A program made the translations under genes and the position numbers. Shown here piece after piece: positions 9,427 to 17,070 of a stretch of DNA of 64,000 nucleotides; the first letter of the stretch is position 1; every line of letters begins with the position of its first letter. Under the pieces are notes generated by a model. The model was not told the DNA's origin, ran no database searches, and worked only from the letters and a program-made list of their open reading frames with translations. The DNA comes from Nocardia camponoti (GTDB lineage: Bacteria; Actinomycetota; Actinomycetes; Mycobacteriales; Mycobacteriaceae): the NCBI RefSeq assembly GCF_014646135.1, contig NZ_BMMW01000004.1, positions 186,001 through 250,000 on the forward strand, read 5' to 3'.

Positions 9427-9950
9427 AAAACCGCTTCCTTCGCGATTCGATTCGCCCACATATCGCCGTCACGCCACCTGACGGACGCCGTCGTCGGACC
9501 AGCGGCCGTGACTACTGATCGACCGGATGCGATAACCGCACGACGGGCCGTCTCGCTCGGTCCGATTGCGACAAGAACGGCAGGCCGGTCTACCGCGATC
9601 CAGTTGGCGTCAAGCTCATAACCCGGCGGGAGTGAGGTGATGTCGCGCTTACCGAGGTTCAAGCCTGACGAGAATTGGAAACCTAGCGCTCCGCGATACG
9701 ACCGCCGGAGGGTTTTGATGTACCAATTTTCTACGTGCGATGGCTCGCCAGGATCTCCCAGGTGGACAAGCTCATCGGGGTCGAGTGCCTGAATCATGTG
9801 CACTGCTGCAAACAGAGCATCCGGGTGATGGTGAGGCATCTCCAGCGTCGGCACGACGAGGACGAGCCTGCTTGCGGCGGCGCCGAGCGGTCTCGACCTC
9901 CGCCGACTGGGATCGAAGATCGAAACATTGCTGTCGGGGTGAGTGTTCAT
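9423..9950 (-). CDS. Degenerate calcineurin-like phosphoesterase homologue
   Basis: A 175-residue product from the ATG at 9950 (AGG 7 nt upstream); the frame extends to 10067. By recollection of the phage and actinobacterial metallophosphoesterase family, I see matching positions: PHHHPDALFAAV, PDELVHLGD and a late segment of the form ARRAVIASGRSVV. The metal-ligand motifs are changed, however. The expected D-x-H at the start reads TLE, the central GNHD block is absent, and the expected GHTHR reads AAGPTT. It therefore looks like an inactivated or repurposed phosphoesterase fold. It is coupled to the excisionase-like gene, suggesting a role in element maintenance. The family assignment is tentative. 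Confidence 0.5.
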   Translation of the reverse strand: MNTHPDSNVSIFDPSRRRSRPLGAAASRLVLVVPTLEMPHHHPDALFAAVHMIQALDPDELVHLGDPGEPSHVENWYIKTLRRSYRGALGFQFSSGLNLGKRDITSLPPGYELDANWIAVDRPAVLVAIGPSETARRAVIASGRSVVTAAGPTTASVRWRDGDMWANRIAKEAVL

Positions 9951-10097
9951 TTCATACCTGAGCTGCGTAGATGATGGCGACGATTGCGCGGGAGATCCCG
10001 AGTAGCGCTTGTGCGCCATTTGCGAGGACGCGTCAGCGAGACTCCTGGGGGGGGTCGTATCAGGCAAGCCTCTGCTGATGCCTCAGCCTGGAAGCGA

Positions 10098-10334
10098 TCA
10101 GGCGACGTGACGACGGACGTTGGCCTGGGCGATTTGCCGTCGAAGTTTCGCTTCGGCTCGTAGTCGGTTCTCCCACGCGATGATGTCGGCCAGGGCATAG
10201 CGGCGGATACGTCCCGGCTTGATGAAGTCGGGGCCGGTGCCGGTGTAGGCCCAGTTGTCCAGCGTGCAGACCTCGACCTTGAGCCGTAACGCGACTTCCT
10301 TGCTCGTCAGCCAGATGTCGTTGGTGTTGTCCAT
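10098..10334 (-). CDS. Second excisionase-like HTH protein
   Basis: A 78-residue winged HTH protein. DIWLTSKEVALRLKV followed by CTLDNWAYTGTGPDF and RRYALADIIAWE matches the HTH_17/AlpA pattern. A ribosome site AAGGAA precedes the ATG. It resembles the 67-residue protein at 9223, so the element carries two paralogous Xis-like factors. One may act on att sites and the other as a transcriptional switch. It is transcribed away from the XRE regulator gene across a 332-nt shared regulatory region. Confidence 0.8.
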   Translation of the reverse strand: MDNTNDIWLTSKEVALRLKVEVCTLDNWAYTGTGPDFIKPGRIRRYALADIIAWENRLRAEAKLRRQIAQANVRRHVA

Positions 10335-10403
10335 TGCCTGTTTCCTTAGTTGAAGCGGTAGCCGGGTGACGCCTGTGAGCTAGCTCGGTACTGAGCAGGC
10401 TCC

Positions 10404-10605
10404 ACTACACGGGCGTCACATCAGGGGCCTGACATGTGGCTACCTGTCGCTGCAGCGCCATAGTACGCAGTTTGGTGCACAGTTTCAACCAGTTAAGTAC
10501 ACACGTTCGGCACTACGGCTATGTAGTTAGCTGTTCCTGCGCCTGGATATGACGCAGGTAACTACGGAAATCCCGACTAGGAAGTACCGACTCAGGTCAT
10601 GTAGT
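10404..10605. promoter_or_regulatory. Candidate operator cluster of ACTAC/GTAGT motifs
   Basis: This is the divergent region between the Xis-like gene (start 10334) and the XRE gene (start 10667). It contains ACTAC at 10404 and 10561, GTAGT at 10601, and a perfect inverted repeat ACTAC-N6-GTAGT at 10512-10527. An additional 8-bp inverted pair GTGACGCC/GGCGTCAC lies at 10366-10373 and 10412-10419. The recurrence suggests binding sites for the adjacent XRE regulator. No other gene is seen here. Confidence 0.35.
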
Positions 10606-10666
10606 ATCGACAGCAATGTGGGTACAGCAGCCCGTTCTGCGAGCCCTTCTACACAGAGTCGAGGCG

Positions 10667-11338
10667 ATGACTACACGACACCCCGAGTACCTAGGCCAGG
10701 TAGTGCAGGCACGGCGCGAAGAGCTGGGCTTGTCCAAGCAGGCGGTTCATGCGGCCGTCGGGCTGAACCCAAGGACGATCGACAAGATCGAAAGCGGCCA
10801 GGCCGGGCGAATCCGCAACGACACACTGCCCAGGCTGGACACGGTGCTGCAATGGAAGGACGGCTCCGCATTGGACGCCTTCACCAAGCACCTACCCCCG
10901 CGAGTCACCGCTGCCGCCGACGTGCCCCAGCCGACGTCAAAGGTGCTCTACATTCCGATCCCGGCCAACTTGTTCCAGGACACTGTGGCGATGGCGCAGA
11001 GGGTGACCGAGGTTGCGGGCGATGATGAACGTCTCGCGCCGCTGGTCGAAGGCATGAACACGATCGCTGACCGCATGCTGAGGGCGTGGACTATCGCCGA
11101 TATCGAGCATCAGCGCTTCGACGGGACACTGAGCGCGGCCACCATCGAGATGCTGTTGGGCCACTATCTGCGCCGCGCGCCGCAGGCACCCACGGCCGAC
11201 GATCACACGGAGTTGTTGTATCTGCGCTGGCTACTGGAGCGGCTGCCGGAATCGGAGTCCGAGCGCGCCGAGGAGTTCGCGCAGCGGTGGTCACAGATGC
11301 AGCAGACACTTTCGGCAACCCGACGGATCAACCGGTGA
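10667..11338 (+). CDS. XRE-family transcriptional regulator
   Basis: A 223-residue protein from ATG 10667; an upstream in-frame ATG at 10616 adds 17 residues. Residues 8-65 form a Cro/C1 HTH (LGQVVQARREELGLSKQAVHAAVGLNPRTIDKIESG). The remainder is helical and lacks a recognisable ligand domain. It overlaps the following EspR-like gene by GTGA, so two regulators are made together. It faces the ImmA-membrane-P450 operon and probably controls it or the element's switch from integration to transfer; that is inference from position and from the repeated ACTAC motifs upstream. Confidence 0.75.
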   Translation: MTTRHPEYLGQVVQARREELGLSKQAVHAAVGLNPRTIDKIESGQAGRIRNDTLPRLDTVLQWKDGSALDAFTKHLPPRVTAAADVPQPTSKVLYIPIPANLFQDTVAMAQRVTEVAGDDERLAPLVEGMNTIADRMLRAWTIADIEHQRFDGTLSAATIEMLLGHYLRRAPQAPTADDHTELLYLRWLLERLPESESERAEEFAQRWSQMQQTLSATRRINR

Positions 11339-11739
11339 GGACTCTCATGGCACTGCCGTTAGCTGGGAAGATCGACCGCATGATCGCCTATTCGCACCGA
11401 TGGGACGAACCGGCGATGAACAACGAGCAGATCGCCGCCGCGCTGACCGAGGCGCTGGGGCGCGCGGTGGCTCCCGGGGACATCGCGGCTCTGCGCACCG
11501 GTGCAGTCCTGGAGGTCACGCGCGAGGTCGCGGACGCGCTGTGTGCACTATGCGGTGTCACCGATGTGGCCTATCTGCTGCCGGTCGGCGACGAGGATGT
11601 GGATATCGATTTGCGGCTACAGCTGTGGACCCTGGCGCGTGATCGCGGGGTGCAGCACGTTGCGGCGCGAGCGTTGACACGGGACAAGCTCAGGGAGCTG
11701 ATCGCCGATCTGCGAGCACTTCCTGCCCGCACACGGTAA
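11335..11739 (+). CDS. EspR-like small DNA-binding regulator
   Basis: I start at GTG 11335 overlapping the XRE stop; ATG 11347 is an alternative. The product is about 134 residues. The order of features matches mycobacterial EspR: N-terminal LxxxIDRMI helix, an HTH region (NNEQIAAALTEALGRAVAPGDIAALRTG), then a C-terminal dimerisation part with LWTLARDRGVQHVAARAL and LRELIADLRAL. EspR binds as a nucleoid-associated activator of ESX genes. The nearby T7SS substrate module makes that parallel notable, though unproven. It converges on the P450 gene with 17 nt between stops. Confidence 0.65.
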   Translation: MRTLMALPLAGKIDRMIAYSHRWDEPAMNNEQIAAALTEALGRAVAPGDIAALRTGAVLEVTREVADALCALCGVTDVAYLLPVGDEDVDIDLRLQLWTLARDRGVQHVAARALTRDKLRELIADLRALPARTR

Positions 11740-11756
11740 TTCAGCCCCTGCCCTGG

Positions 11757-13121
11757 TCATTCGATGCGGCGGAACCCGACCTTCAGGTTCGCCGGGCGTA
11801 GCGTCAGATTCTCCTCGACATCGAGTACGCCGTGTGCGGTGAGTTCGTAATCGCGCACCAACGAGGCGATCAGCAGTTTCGCTTCGTGTAGCGCGAACGC
11901 CTGGCCGATGCACGCGCGCGGGCCGGTGCCGAACGGTCGATATGCCCAGGGTTTCGGCCGGAATCCACCCAGCCAGCGATCGGGGCGGAACTCGTTCGCG
12001 TCGCTCCCCCACACGGCCGGATCGCGCTGCACCGCCAACAGCAGCACGAACACCCATTCGCCCGCGGCGATGGGGTATCCGCCGAGCGTGGTGTCCTGAC
12101 GCGCTTCGCGGAAGAATCCCGGCGCGATGGGCCACAGCCGTAGCGCTTCGGCGATCACCGCATCGGTGACCTCGAGCTTGGCCACGTCCTCGTAGGCGAT
12201 GCGGCCGTTGGTGGTCAGCGCGGTGGCCTCGGCGCGTACCCGCGCGGCCAGCTCTGGATCATTGGCCAGAAAGTGCGTCACGAAGGCCAATAGGTTGCCC
12301 GTGGTCTCGTGCCCTGCGACGAAAAGCGTCAACACCTGCTCGACGAGGTTGTCATCGGGCAGGGCCGGGCCGTCGACGGGGTACATCATGCGGTCGAGCA
12401 GATCCGGGTACCGCTGGCCGGACTGTCGCCGCGCTTCGATCACCTCGGACACCACGCCCTTCATGAACGCGACATCCCGGTCGTTCTGGCGGGCACGCTT
12501 GCCGCCGGTCAGCTTGCCCACCAATGGGATTGCCGATTCCTGGGCGTAGGCGAAGACCCGCGTCAGCGCGTCGGCGAACGGGTTGCGACCGTTCCCGCGG
12601 TCGGCGAACGCGCCGACTGAGTAACCGAACCCAGCCAGCCCGATCGCCTCCAGCGCAGCATCGCCCATCATCGCGGCAGTGTCATCGACGGTGCAGCCCT
12701 GTCCGAGCCACTGCGCGGTCTGCTCCGCCACGTGGACGAAGGCATCGTGGTAATCAGCAAGCGCGGCGGGCACGAATCCCTGAATCAGCGCCTCGTGCCC
12801 ACGTTTCCACTCCATCGAATCATTCGAAGCGGTGAAAAGACCGTTCCCGGCGATGGCGCGTAGCTTCTCGTACGGGCGGGCGAAATGGCGCTGCCACGAC
12901 TTCTCATCGATGACCTCGCGCATGAGTTCCGAAGACCCGGCGAAGGTCAGATGGATTCCGCCGACGAACGTGCGCCGATACAACGGCCCCAGCTGGCTGA
13001 ACTGCCACAGCGTCTTCTGGTTCGGGCGTTTGCGATCCATACCCAGCACGTCGCCCAGGATCGGCACCCGCTTTGGCGGATGCGGAATGCTCTGCGCCGC
13101 AGTAGTTTTCGTCATGGTCAT
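11757..13121 (-). CDS. Cytochrome P450, CYP102-like haem domain
   Basis: A 454-residue P450. The I-helix oxygen-activation motif is AGHETTGN, the K-helix motif EALR, and the haem-ligand loop FGTGPRACIGQAFA with the axial cysteine. The C-terminal wording (CIGQAFALHEAKLLIASLV, ENLTLRPANLKV) resembles the haem domain of P450 BM3, so a fatty-acid-like substrate is plausible. The fused reductase of CYP102A enzymes is absent, so external redox partners are needed. It is the last gene of a three-gene operon, overlapping the membrane protein gene by ATGA. Confidence 0.9.
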   Translation of the reverse strand: MTMTKTTAAQSIPHPPKRVPILGDVLGMDRKRPNQKTLWQFSQLGPLYRRTFVGGIHLTFAGSSELMREVIDEKSWQRHFARPYEKLRAIAGNGLFTASNDSMEWKRGHEALIQGFVPAALADYHDAFVHVAEQTAQWLGQGCTVDDTAAMMGDAALEAIGLAGFGYSVGAFADRGNGRNPFADALTRVFAYAQESAIPLVGKLTGGKRARQNDRDVAFMKGVVSEVIEARRQSGQRYPDLLDRMMYPVDGPALPDDNLVEQVLTLFVAGHETTGNLLAFVTHFLANDPELAARVRAEATALTTNGRIAYEDVAKLEVTDAVIAEALRLWPIAPGFFREARQDTTLGGYPIAAGEWVFVLLLAVQRDPAVWGSDANEFRPDRWLGGFRPKPWAYRPFGTGPRACIGQAFALHEAKLLIASLVRDYELTAHGVLDVEENLTLRPANLKVGFRRIE

Positions 13122-14284
13122 ACGGTTACCTCTCCGGGATGCGGTTCTGTGGCCTGGTCAGGGCCGGGACGGGTCCTGCTCCATTGGCGGGCGATCTTGA
13201 GTACGAACGCTTCGTTTCCCACCCACTCCGGCGCGGTCGCGTCCTGGTAGTGGTGGCCCTCTTCGCCCGCGTCCAGGGCGGCGCGCAGCGCCTGGCACAC
13301 CTGGGTCGGGTCCGGGCGCGGGCCCAGACTGGCGAGATAGGGAGCGGCCGAGATCATCGTGTCTTCGATCTCGATGCGCATGCGATGTTCGGTCACCTGG
13401 GGCAGCGTTTTGCGCGCTTTGACGTGCAGACGCATTTCTGGGCGAGCATCCATCATGTCCGCCCACATCGGCTCGAGAACCGCGATATTGCGCGAGGCGG
13501 GATCGCAGCGCAGCCGGATCGCCAGGGACGTGGCGATCGAGGGCAAAGCCAGCAGCATCAGCAGCGCGACCGGGGCCAGGAACAGCAGATCATTGGTGCC
13601 CGCCCGATCGACGGTGAGGTCGTCCTGTACTCCTGCGGTGATCAACCAACCGGTAAGGATTCGAGTCCAGGCGTCGATCTGGGAGACCGCGATACAGACG
13701 ATGAGGACACCCGCGAACACCGCGCGGGCGAGGCTCTGGCGCCAATGCCACACCAAACTGACGGCGGTGACCAAAATCATCAGCTCGGCGAGCGCGGTGG
13801 GCAGGGAATAGGTCGTCAGGTAGACCCCGGGCCGCCAGCCCGAAAGCTCCTCGACCGCGATATTGGCCGTACGCGCAGGGGCCGAGATCCACGCGAGCGC
13901 GACGACGAGCACCGCGACGCCGACCCAGATCAGCACTATGGTGCTGTCGCGCACGGGTTTTCGCGCGTGCCACAACAGTCCGATCCACACGAGAGCGCCA
14001 GCCGCGCACAGTGCAGCCGCGTGGGTGGCAAGGCGAATATCAGCGAGTGCGATCCAACGTGTCAGCACCGATTGAACGGCGCGGTCCCGCAGCAGCGCGG
14101 TAAACCAGAACGACATCGCCAGCGTCGCCAATGCCCAGTCCAGGCTCAGGCGTTCGATGAGCACCGTCATGCGGGCCACGACCACGACTGCGATCCAGAT
14201 CAGCAGCGCGGTCGCGACCGGTTCGGACAGCGAGGACGTGGCTTCGGCGACGAGTAGGGGGCTTGGGTGGGGACTCATCGCCAC
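13118..14284 (-). CDS. Polytopic membrane protein, DUF6545/MAB_1171c-like
   Basis: A 388-residue protein. About seven hydrophobic segments fill residues 20-260 (for example LLIWIAVVVVARM, VLIWVGVAVLVVALAW, LLFLAPVALLMLLAL). A soluble C-terminal domain of about 120 residues follows, with RIEIEDTMISAAPYL. This matches the family labelled MAB_1171c putative transporter, as I recall it, often found next to ImmA/IrrE peptidases and P450s in actinobacteria. Transport or sensing has not been established. It is coupled to both neighbours: a 10-nt overlap with the peptidase gene and a 4-nt overlap with the P450 gene. Confidence 0.7.
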   Translation of the reverse strand: MAMSPHPSPLLVAEATSSLSEPVATALLIWIAVVVVARMTVLIERLSLDWALATLAMSFWFTALLRDRAVQSVLTRWIALADIRLATHAAALCAAGALVWIGLLWHARKPVRDSTIVLIWVGVAVLVVALAWISAPARTANIAVEELSGWRPGVYLTTYSLPTALAELMILVTAVSLVWHWRQSLARAVFAGVLIVCIAVSQIDAWTRILTGWLITAGVQDDLTVDRAGTNDLLFLAPVALLMLLALPSIATSLAIRLRCDPASRNIAVLEPMWADMMDARPEMRLHVKARKTLPQVTEHRMRIEIEDTMISAAPYLASLGPRPDPTQVCQALRAALDAGEEGHHYQDATAPEWVGNEAFVLKIARQWSRTRPGPDQATEPHPGEVTV

Positions 14285-14763
14285 ATCAGTTCGATGACAG
14301 ATGCCGCGCGGTGGCGCGCGCCGCTGATGTCATCGGGCCGGCCACGGCTCATCCCTGCAAGATGGGTTCCCAGCCATTCGGCTTCGCGCTCCGCAGTGGA
14401 GTCGAAGTGGCTCCGGTGCATGATCTCGCGAACTCGTAGCGGGTCCAGGCCATCGGCCAGCGACGAGTCGGTCACCTCGAATTGGTCGTCACCCCTGTGT
14501 TCGAGCAGGACGTGACCGACCTCGTGCATGATCTCCTGCCGCTGCCCGCGAGGTGATCTCGAGGGGTCGTACTTGACGACGAGCTCCTGCTGAGTGACCC
14601 ACAGGGCGCCGCATCGCGACACCGACGGCACATGTACCCGCCATGGGTCCAAGACGATCCGCTTGCCGAGACGCCCGGACAGGTACCTCGCGAACTCCCC
14701 GACCGTCCAAGGCGGCGTTAGAGGGATTCCGTCCAAGATGCTCTGTAACCGGCTCTCATCCAC
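14275..14763 (-). CDS. ImmA/IrrE-type zinc metallopeptidase
   Basis: A 162-residue protein with the HExxH zinc motif HEVGH near residue 80 and a downstream glutamate in EREAEWLG, the usual third-ligand region of ImmA/IrrE. ICEBs1 ImmA cleaves the element repressor to trigger excision, so the XRE protein at 10667 is the obvious candidate substrate. It is the first gene of the operon with the DUF6545-like protein and P450. An operon in which the peptidase is co-made with a membrane protein and an oxidase suggests a signal-responsive switch. Confidence 0.85.
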   Translation of the reverse strand: MDESRLQSILDGIPLTPPWTVGEFARYLSGRLGKRIVLDPWRVHVPSVSRCGALWVTQQELVVKYDPSRSPRGQRQEIMHEVGHVLLEHRGDDQFEVTDSSLADGLDPLRVREIMHRSHFDSTAEREAEWLGTHLAGMSRGRPDDISGARHRAASVIELMWR

Positions 14764-14844
14764 CGCAGTCCCGACCTCCAGGTTCTGTACACGATCTCCA
14801 TCTGTGCACCCAACAGCGCACGCTTATAGAAGCGACCGTTCAAC

Positions 14845-14879
14845 TAATAGCTCCCCAACATAATAGCTGGTACATAGCT
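14845..14879. repeat. TAATAGCT direct repeats upstream of immA-like gene
   Basis: TAATAGCT occurs at 14845-14852 and 14861-14868, and CATAGCT follows at 14873-14879. They lie about 80-115 nt upstream of the immA-like start. The spacing of 16 and about 13 nt could place regulator protomers on nearby faces of the helix. No function is known. Confidence 0.3.
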
Positions 14880-15106
14880 GACACGCTCTGGCGATGCCTA
14901 CAGCAGAAGCCCGGCCATAGAGCAGGCCGACGAGCTGACGCGACCACGGCACCGCAGTGATGACCTGGCAATCTCCGCCAGAGAGCCGCGACGACGACCA
15001 GTGAATCGGCGTGCGAGATATCACACGGTCGGTCGTGGTTTCGATACCGCAGAACGGCAGGCGCTGGCCGCCCCCTGGGCTGATTTCGGTTCCGACACCC
15101 CTGACG

Positions 15107-15122
15107 TGTGATCTATATCACT
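15107..15122. promoter_or_regulatory. CRP/FNR-type binding site
   Basis: TGTGATCTATATCACT fits the CRP consensus TGTGA-N6-TCACA in nine of ten specified bases and forms the perfect core palindrome GTGAT-CTAT-ATCAC. It lies about 360 nt upstream of the first small gene of the transfer operon. A host cAMP-receptor-like regulator could thus link transfer to physiology. No promoter was mapped. Confidence 0.5.
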
Positions 15123-15478
15123 CAATTGAATGTGATCGAGCTTGATCGAAGTTGGTCGTAGTAGCCCGTGCCGGATAGTTGCCGTTACTTCGATTTACCC
15201 ACCTGAGCTGCACATTGTCCGTTTGCCCAAGGCCATTTACCTTCATTTCGCGGCCGGAAATCGGTCGCTGAACTGCAAGTGAGGGAGAAGTGCCGATGCG
15301 GGAGCGACCTGGTCGACAGGCTGCCGACTAGGCAGTCGCCCGCATGCTGCCGCGCGGCGCAACCAGCCGTCGGCGATAGCGATTCCGCGCGGTCACGGGA
15401 TGACCCGCAGCACCAATTCAGCGCACATCCAGACCTGGAATCGCCATGCCCACTTGCCTTTTGAAATGGAGCATCAAC

Positions 15479-15667
15479 ATGTCCACAATCCCGACAATGA
15501 CCGTGCACGTGGAATTTCCCGGCGGCGCGCGATTTTTCTACGATTTGCCCGCCGTTGAAATCGAGGAGTTCGTGACAGCGGCACGCCGAGTCGGCGCATC
15601 CGCGAGCATCGTGGGCAAATCGTCCCAGCGCGTCCTGTCGAGTGTGCCCGAGCAGGCCGCCGCATGA
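15479..15667 (+). CDS. Small protein of unknown function, first gene of transfer operon
   Basis: A 62-residue product from ATG 15479, preceded by a GGAG ribosome site; the frame is open 33 nt further upstream. It reads like a compact alpha/beta domain (TVHVEFPGGARFFYDLPAVEIEEFVTAARRVGASASIVG) without membrane segments or catalytic motifs. It overlaps the next gene by ATGA. I do not recognise the family. Its leading position suggests an accessory or regulatory role in the transfer operon. Confidence 0.6.
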   Translation: MSTIPTMTVHVEFPGGARFFYDLPAVEIEEFVTAARRVGASASIVGKSSQRVLSSVPEQAAA

Positions 15668-17070
15668 CCGCGAACGATGTCGAACCCGATGCCAACCGCA
15701 CTGCACCGATCTGGGATTGCGCCGTCGCGCACGGGGGGAAGAACGCCCGGATGACGGGAATGCTCGGACCGGGCACCGGCCTTGCGCGGGTCGCGATGAC
15801 CTCGGCGGTAGCAGCGGCGATTGTCCTGGCCGCGAACTCGGCGTTGGCCCAAGCCGCGCCGACGCAGCAGCCCGGACTTGCTGGTCCCGCAACAACGCAA
15901 CCTGGTTTCGAGACCCGACCGACCGCTCCGGTCCATCCTCCTACCGAGCAGTCTCCGTTGGGCAGGGTGATTCCCGCGCCCGCGCTGCCGAGCGATCCGA
16001 GTCAGTATCGCGACCCGAGTCCGTCCACCGATCAGGGAACTGGCCCTGTGCTACCTCAGCAGCAGTCGACCCCGCAGCGACTACACCAAGCCGCGCCAGA
16101 ATCGGACCTGCCGGTCGTGGTGGAGCCCGCGCCGATCCCAGCCGGGCCGCCGAAGGTGATCACTCCTCCTGCCCCGGAAAAGCTCGGGCTCGGCGATCTG
16201 ACCATCGACCGCCCGGATTGGGTGCCCGCCGATGTGGCGTGGAAGGTCAACGGCCACGTGGCCCTCGCCCAGCGCGACACCAACGCCGCCCTTCAATCGG
16301 CGGGGATCAGCGCCTCCCGCGCCGACGTCATGTCAACCGCGATGGTCCTGGGCGGTGCGAGCGGACTCGGCATCGGCGCAATCACTGTGGGAGTTCCCGC
16401 TGCGGCGATCGGAGCGGTCGGCGGCGGTCTCGTCGGAGCGGCGATCGGCGGTGCTGCTGGTGCTGCGGCAGGCACGCTGGTCCCGGTGCCCATCGTCGGT
16501 GTCGTTCCCTCCGCGATGGCGGGAACCGTGCTGGGCGCGGCGACCGGCGCGGCGGTCGGCGCGGCGGTTCTCGGCGTCCCCGCCGCGGTTGCCGGTGGTG
16601 TGGCCGGCGGGGCAGTTGGCGCTCTTGTCGGCGGAGTCGCGACGGCGGGCGACGGCTCAGATTTCGTCGCTCCGCCGGAAGAAGTCCCCGGTCCCGGTGC
16701 GCCTGACCTGTCGCTGCACGATCAGCTGCGCGCGGGCGCCGATACCGCACGATCCGCGAGCGAGTCGGCGGTGGACTGGGTCCAGGCCCAACCCGGCGGG
16801 GTCGAGGCTGTCCACACGGTCGCCTCCGCGCTCGAAAGTGGCGTGCAGGCGTGGCAAAACGAGCCGAGGGCCGCACCGGTCGATGCCGCGTTCGCCGAGG
16901 TGGCCTCTGATGCCCTCTCCGCTGCCCGTTCGACGCCGGGAACCTCGGGCGTCGCCGACGCGGTCACCTCGACGATCGGCGAGCAAGCTCCGTTCGAGTC
17001 CGACCAGCTCGGTCCGCTGACCGAAGCGGCCAACGGTGCCCTCACCGCTGTGCAGGGACTGGTGCGGTGA
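15664..17070 (+). CDS. Exported Gly/Ala-rich protein of transfer operon
   Basis: A 468-residue protein. A hydrophobic signal or anchor lies at about residues 40-67 (VAMTSAVAAAIVLAANSALAQAAP), followed by a Pro/Gln-rich linker, a structured segment, and a long Gly/Ala/Val-rich hydrophobic stretch (about 215-335) resembling glycine-zipper membrane modules. The tail (about 350-468) is helical and polar. Similar proteins in Nocardia and Rhodococcus are labelled insoluble domain proteins, as I recall. A role in the cell-envelope part of the transfer channel is plausible by position only. Confidence 0.65.
   Translation: MTANDVEPDANRTAPIWDCAVAHGGKNARMTGMLGPGTGLARVAMTSAVAAAIVLAANSALAQAAPTQQPGLAGPATTQPGFETRPTAPVHPPTEQSPLGRVIPAPALPSDPSQYRDPSPSTDQGTGPVLPQQQSTPQRLHQAAPESDLPVVVEPAPIPAGPPKVITPPAPEKLGLGDLTIDRPDWVPADVAWKVNGHVALAQRDTNAALQSAGISASRADVMSTAMVLGGASGLGIGAITVGVPAAAIGAVGGGLVGAAIGGAAGAAAGTLVPVPIVGVVPSAMAGTVLGAATGAAVGAAVLGVPAAVAGGVAGGAVGALVGGVATAGDGSDFVAPPEEVPGPGAPDLSLHDQLRAGADTARSASESAVDWVQAQPGGVEAVHTVASALESGVQAWQNEPRAAPVDAAFAEVASDALSAARSTPGTSGVADAVTSTIGEQAPFESDQLGPLTEAANGALTAVQGLVR

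Larger units (their letters stand above)
14764..15478. other. Long intergenic region with divergent promoters
   Basis: About 700 nt separate the immA-like gene from the transfer operon. I see no convincing gene; the ORF at 14824-15024 (minus) lacks a ribosome site and protein-like composition. The region holds TAATAGCT direct repeats near the immA side and a CRP-like palindrome at 15107. An A/T-richer segment around 15100-15170 is the likely transfer promoter region. Confidence 0.5.

Noticed and set aside
14824..15024. 66-codon minus ORF upstream of the immA-like gene
   Set aside because: No ribosome site and composition unlike the neighbouring genes.
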